8,533 bases of DNA, from positions 1 to 8,533 of the forward strand of contig JAAYZI010000352.1 in assembly GCA_012514925.1 (NCBI GenBank), in the 5' to 3' direction. This document shows positions 6,373-8,533 of the stretch, piece after piece. Position numbers and translations under genes: made by a program. This stretch comes from Deltaproteobacteria bacterium (lineage in GTDB: Bacteria > Bdellovibrionota_C > UBA2361 > JAAYZI01). The notes beneath the pieces are model-generated. The model did no database searches. It was not told the DNA's origin and saw only the letters and a program-made list of their open reading frames with translations. Each line of letters starts with the position of its first letter. Within the stretch, counting starts at the first letter, position 1.

Positions 6373-7155
6373 CTATTCCTTAACGATCCTTAAGCTCGGA
6401 ACGTCCTTAGGCTTTGTAGCAAGAATATCAATAACTTTCAATGCCAACTCCTCAAATAACTCCGCAGCCACCGACCCTTGCTCAAGAGCCGCAGGCTTGC
6501 CCATGTCGCCTGATTCCCGAATAGAACTCTCAAGAGGAATACTGCAAAGCAGGGGTATTCCAAAGGATTTTGAGATAGTTGCCCCCCCTCCACTGCCGAA
6601 AATATCATGGCGTACCCCATCCGGGGTTACAAATCCTGCCATATTTTCAACAATGCCCAACAGATCCACCCCAACCTTTCGGAGCATATTGATAGATTTC
6701 CGCACATCAGCCATAGCTACCTCTTGCGGGGTTGTCACCACCAGAGCGCCCGTTAGCTTCACCAGCTGAGTAAGCGAAAGCGGCGCATCACCAGTACCCG
6801 GCGGCATATCCACGATACAATAGTCAACATCGCCCCACTGAGTCTCTTCAAAGATCTGCTGCATGGCCTTATGGAACATGGGACCACGCCAGATTACCGG
6901 CGTGTCAGGATCCTCTAAAAACAACCCTACCGAAAGCAATTTCACTCCATACTTCTCTACTGGAATCATCTTGCCGTCTTGGGTAGCCTCTATAGCCCCA
7001 GCCCCTAGTAATGTTGGAACACTGGGACCATAGAAATCCGCGTCCACCAACGCCACCTTTCGGCCAGTCGCCGCCATAGCAACAGCCAAATTGACAGCTA
7101 CCGTGGATTTTCCGACTCCTCCCTTCCCAGAGACAACTGCTACAATTTGTCTCAT
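6373..7155 (-). CDS. mrp: Mrp/NBP35-family P-loop ATPase (ApbC-like) lacking the CxxC pair
   Basis: A 260-residue MinD-superfamily ATPase related to the Fe-S carriers ApbC and Nbp35. The deviant Walker A is SGKGGVGKST (9-18), switch I is VDADFYGPSVP, Walker B region CIVDMPPGTGD (113-123), and the family signatures TTPQEVAMADVRKS and ENM followed by IFGSGGG are present. Most Mrp proteins have CPxC between ENM and IFG to bridge a cluster; here the stretch reads AGFVTPDGVRHD with no cysteine. Other Mrp lineages also lack it, so cluster carriage is uncertain. I chose ATG 7155 because the P-loop then starts directly, as in the family; a TTG at 7203 would add 16 residues across a region resembling the intergenic motif. 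No N-terminal DUF59-type domain. Cotranscribed with secG. Confidence 0.9.
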   Translation of the reverse strand: MRQIVAVVSGKGGVGKSTVAVNLAVAMAATGRKVALVDADFYGPSVPTLLGAGAIEATQDGKMIPVEKYGVKLLSVGLFLEDPDTPVIWRGPMFHKAMQQIFEETQWGDVDYCIVDMPPGTGDAPLSLTQLVKLTGALVVTTPQEVAMADVRKSINMLRKVGVDLLGIVENMAGFVTPDGVRHDIFGSGGGATISKSFGIPLLCSIPLESSIRESGDMGKPAALEQGSVAAELFEELALKVIDILATKPKDVPSLRIVKE

Positions 7156-7168
7156 ATACTTCTTGCCC

Positions 7169-7218
7169 AACCGTTTACGTGTGGAAAAGCTGGTACGACT
7201 CAATGAAACAAGCGGTTA
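7169..7218. repeat. Degenerate inverted motif pair between the 7797 gene and mrp
   Basis: AACCGTTTACGTG (7169-7181, plus) and CATAACCGCTTGT read on minus (7219-7207) are partial matches to the GGTAACCGYTTACG family in inverted orientation. The minus-strand member contains the TAA stop of the upstream gene, much as the dapC stop abuts its motif. This supports reading 7156-7215 as intergenic. The matches are short, so this is the least certain member. Confidence 0.35.
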
Positions 7219-7797
7219 TGAATCTGCAGACGTGACCTCACTTTCCAATCCCTGCAGCTCTTTCTTTTTTTTCTCAATCTCCTGCTGTAGCTCCTCAGCA
7301 CTCTTTTTTCTTTGAATTTTCTTCCAATTATTAAGCTTAACCGCACACTGGGCCGCATCGGGGTGAGAGGGGAACACTCGCTCTATACTCTGACCGGGTC
7401 CAATCTGAGAGAAGAAAGCATCAGATTTAAGCTGACGGTTTCTCACATCAAACTGCAGCATGGCTAGATTGACATTATACTTGTCCTTACTGTTGTTGAA
7501 CACTTTCAGTGTCCACGTAAAGGAATCCTTCTTGGAACACGAACCTGAAATTGGATCGGCCTTGCTTCCAGAGGTATGGATCCCTCCCCAAGGACCATCA
7601 ATCTGAGTGCCCCCAAACTCCCCTGTTTTTGTCCCGGCGATCAATCCAGACGGGGGGAGCTTCTCTTTTTTCTCGTTCTTCGCGGCAGTTTTTTTCGCGG
7701 TAGTTTGACTCTGAGCCGACACACTGCTGACAACCAGCCCGAACAACAAACCAATAAACACAACCGCACAAACCGAGCGCTCTATAGCCTTGACCAT
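7216..7797 (-). CDS. Secreted protein of unknown function with C-terminal coiled coil
   Basis: Family not recognised; 193 residues. A Sec signal peptide spans 1-28 (hydrophobic core AVVFIGLLFGLVVSSV, predicted cut SVSA-Q). A Lys/Ala-rich linker (30-48) leads to a globular part (about 50-155) with alternating hydrophobic strands such as FTWTLKVFNNSKDKYNVNL and FFSQIGPGQSIERVF, suggesting a beta-sandwich. Cys87 and Cys151 are the only cysteines of the mature chain and could form a disulfide. The last 35 residues (KKSAEELQQEIEKKKKELQGLE) form a charged coiled coil. ATG 7797 has a good GAGGG site (7808-7804). It is the first gene of the probable run to mrp, secG and tRNA-Leu. Periplasmic location inferred. 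Confidence 0.82.
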   Translation of the reverse strand: MVKAIERSVCAVVFIGLLFGLVVSSVSAQSQTTAKKTAAKNEKKEKLPPSGLIAGTKTGEFGGTQIDGPWGGIHTSGSKADPISGSCSKKDSFTWTLKVFNNSKDKYNVNLAMLQFDVRNRQLKSDAFFSQIGPGQSIERVFPSHPDAAQCAVKLNNWKKIQRKKSAEELQQEIEKKKKELQGLESEVTSADS

Positions 7798-7868
7798 TTT
7801 TCACCCTCAAAAAAAACTTGGCTGACCACAAAAATAAACTTCCTGGGTTTTTTAAAACAGCCCGCCAG

Positions 7869-7898
7869 GTAATATCATTTGTATAAATCAGGATTCAA
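7869..7898 (-). promoter_or_regulatory. Possible promoter of the 7797-mrp-secG-tRNA operon
   Basis: On minus, TTGAAT (7898-7893) is followed after 18 bases by TATTAC (7874-7869), or after 16 bases by GATATT. Both resemble a sigma-70 -35/-10 pair about 70-100 bases before the ATG at 7797. Only the match to the bacterial consensus supports this. Confidence 0.3.
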
Positions 7899-7922
7899 TA
7901 TGACAGACACTGTCCTAGTTGA

Positions 7923-8021
7923 TCGGGGCTTCTACTAAACCTTGTCACATATGCACACCCCTCGCTAAGAACTAACAAATTACGCGTAAGCGGCGCTACG
8001 CGCGAAACATGCATATGCGAC
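7923..8021 (-). repeat. Long-hairpin intergenic repeat, copy B
   Basis: Read on minus, the 3' part GTGACAAGGTTTAGTAGAAG matches the end of copy C (GTGACAAGGTTTAATAAAAG). The two arms, 7944-7965 and 8000-8021, pair over 22 positions. On plus there are six C-A type mismatches and one T/C mismatch; on minus the six become G-U wobble pairs, so the fold is favoured on the strand that matches copy C. The 5' flank seen in copies A and C (TACGACCTAATATTGG) is missing. The loop shares CAAATTA and GCGCTACGCGCGA with copy C on the plus strand, opposite to the flanks. Confidence 0.65.
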
Positions 8022-8144
8022 TATGATCGAATCCTAATCTGTACATATCACTATCACGGTAATGTCTGCTACCCAGGCTTTTTTATCAAGTTAATTTAAT
8101 TAGTTGCGACAAAAAAGAACAAAGGCAAAACTAGCCCTGGTTAC

Positions 8145-8168
8145 TATAACTCACCAGAGTGAGTTGTA
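8145..8168. repeat. Inverted repeat with 10-bp arms and CAGA loop
   Basis: TATAACTCAC (8145-8154) and GTGAGTTGTA (8159-8168) form a stem with one T-G wobble around CAGA. It is AT-rich at the base and not followed by a T-run. It could be an operator or RNA hairpin; no adjacent gene explains it. Confidence 0.5.
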
Positions 8169-8191
8169 ATCGATCCGACTGATATTAACGA

Positions 8192-8253
8192 GGTAACTGT
8201 TCACGCGAATATTACTTTCTCTGGAGAAAGTAACATTCACGCAAACGGATACC
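8192..8253. repeat. 62-bp quasi-palindrome made of two facing GGTAACCG-type motifs
   Basis: The left arm 8192-8221 (starting GGTAACTGTTCACGCGAATA) and right arm 8224-8253 (whose reverse complement starts GGTATCCGTTTGCGTGAATG) agree at 24 of 30 positions around a two-base centre. The innermost ACTTTCTC/GAGAAAGT is perfect. Five of six differences are transitions; four of these give G-U pairs on minus. The inner core recurs, reverse-complemented at its centre, at 8487-8504. The right arm overlaps the beginning of repeat copy C. Confidence 0.75.
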
Positions 8254-8411
8254 ATCACACAGACAGTGTTAGGTTTCTTCATAAAACGTAAGGTCACTAA
8301 ATCTGGTACGACCTAATATTGGCCTTGTCGCATATGCATATCTCGCGCAAGGGATTGGCAAATTAAACTAGTGTGCTACGCGCGAGATATGTATATGTGA
8401 CAAGGTTTAAT
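8241..8411 (+). repeat. Long-hairpin intergenic repeat, copy C (long-stem form)
   Basis: Full-length member of the family. It runs from GCAAACGG (8241) through a conserved block with TAAAACGTAAG (8282-8292) and TACGACCTAATATTGG (8307-8322), into the hairpin, ending in GTGACAAGGTTTAAT. It aligns with copy A on the opposite strand at the left end; the extra length is the expanded hairpin. No open reading frame of note. Confidence 0.8.
8323..8405 (+). other. Uninterrupted 26-bp hairpin inside repeat copy C
   Basis: Arms 8323-8348 (CCTTGTCGCATATGCATATC then TCGCGC) and 8380-8405 pair at every position around a 31-base loop (8349-8379). Two pairs (8330/8398 and 8336/8392) are G-T, that is G-U if transcribed from plus. 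The stem is too long to be chance in this base composition and lies in gene-free DNA. No T-run follows, so it is not an ordinary terminator. Confidence 0.8.
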
Positions 8412-8441
8412 AAAAGCCCAGGTTAGCAAAACCTAGCTTTT
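8412..8441 (+). other. Bulged hairpin after copy C
   Basis: AAAAGC (8412-8417) pairs with GCTTTT (8436-8441) and AGGTT (8420-8424) with AACCT (8430-8434). A small internal bulge separates the stems, and a five-base loop closes them. The A-rich 5' side and T4 3' side resemble a bidirectional terminator, but no gene reads into it within the window. Confidence 0.45.
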
Positions 8442-8486
8442 CTGGCGATGGCTGACGGTGACTGGCAGTGGCGCGGAATTAAATTC

Positions 8487-8504
8487 ACTTTCTCCAGAGA
8501 AAGT
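8487..8504. repeat. Second ACTTTCTC/GAGAAAGT inverted repeat
   Basis: ACTTTCTC-CA-GAGAAAGT has perfect 8-bp arms. It is the exact reverse complement of the core at 8214-8231 (ACTTTCTC-TG-GAGAAAGT). Both cores are followed, after 14 or more bases, by TAAAACGTAAG, suggesting part of a larger repeating unit. Confidence 0.6.
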
Positions 8505-8518
8505 AAATATGGCAGCCG

Positions 8519-8533
8519 CATATAAAACGTAAG
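8519..8533 (+). repeat. Beginning of a further repeat copy at the right edge
   Basis: CATATAAAACGTAAG matches the block at 8282-8292 in copy C and CATATAAAACATAAGG in copy A (minus). The spacing from copy C's TAAAACGTAAG to this one is 241 bases. The window ends here, so whether the rest of the unit follows is unknown. Confidence 0.55.

Noticed and set aside
5821..6769. Long plus-strand frames opposite tRNA-Leu, secG and mrp
   Set aside because: They are antisense to confidently identified genes and run through a tRNA; their Ser/Thr/Arg-rich composition is that of a shadow frame.
7156..7203. TTG start extending Mrp by 16 residues
   Set aside because: No ribosome binding site precedes 7203, the added residues do not resemble the family, and the stretch carries an intergenic motif copy.
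8323..8405. XerC/XerD dif or pdif site
   Set aside because: CGCATATGCATA superficially resembles the CGCATAA half-site, but the other half (TTATGTTAAAT-like) and the 6-base centre are absent.
7923..8411. CRISPR array
   Set aside because: The repeats are few, long, imperfect, oppositely oriented and not separated by uniform spacers; no cas gene is present.
7923..8411. Retron msr/msd or group II intron RNA
   Set aside because: The long hairpin is suggestive, but no reverse transcriptase gene lies in the window and no intron domain V-like or a1/a2 arrangement is seen.
8192..8533. Integron attC-like sites or a gene-cassette array
   Set aside because: GTTAGGT and GTTAGAT fit GTTRRRY by themselves, but no matching RYYYAAC partner frames the hairpins. 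There is no integrase, and the adjacent genes are housekeeping genes on both strands.
7798..8533. Replication origin
   Set aside because: AT-rich hairpins are present, but I found no cluster of DnaA boxes (TTATCCACA-like) and no origin-linked genes.

Overview
The window comes from a Gram-negative (diderm) bacterium. It carries phosphatidylserine decarboxylase (phosphatidylethanolamine synthesis), a DapC-type aminotransferase (diaminopimelate/lysine branch), a class III signal-peptide pilin, SecG and several Sec-exported proteins. A tRNA-Leu directly after secG is an arrangement known from Gammaproteobacteria, whereas the pilin looks more like deltaproteobacterial types. I cannot assign a phylum with confidence.

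Layout, left to right. The left end (1-117) is a minus-strand copy of a repeat that recurs at the right end. psd (190-1047, minus) is divergent from an unrecognised gene (1121-1849, plus). That gene appears frameshifted: its likely C-terminus continues in the -1 frame to 1956 and overlaps the start of dapC (1949-3100). A roughly 290-bp gap with an inverted motif pair and small hairpins follows. Next come a Bax inhibitor-1/YccA-family membrane protein (3387-4121), a secreted Pro/Ser-rich protein with a duplicated three-cysteine module (4147-5253) and a type IV pilin-like protein (5357-5737), all on plus. On the minus strand, converging on the pilin, lies a probable operon: a secreted protein with a C-terminal coiled coil (7797-7216), an Mrp/ApbC-type P-loop ATPase (7155-6373), secG (6367-5888), then tRNA-Leu with anticodon AAG (5873-5790) and a hairpin plus T-tract terminator.

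The last 730 bases (7798-8533) hold no credible gene. They contain stacked inverted repeats: two long-hairpin repeat copies (B at 7923-8021, C at 8241-8411), a 62-bp quasi-palindrome and several small hairpins. Copy C matches the left-end copy (A) over about 100 bases. A second, shorter motif family (consensus near GGTAACCGYTTACG), usually in inverted pairs, sits at or just after gene ends across the window.

The genes are mostly housekeeping: phospholipid and lysine/peptidoglycan precursor synthesis, protein export and Fe-S or P-loop ATPase function, plus exported proteins of unknown role. The most unusual signals are the structured repeat families, the tRNA-Leu(AAG), the frameshifted gene before dapC, and the duplicated cysteine module. 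I see no complete defence, mobile or CRISPR system.
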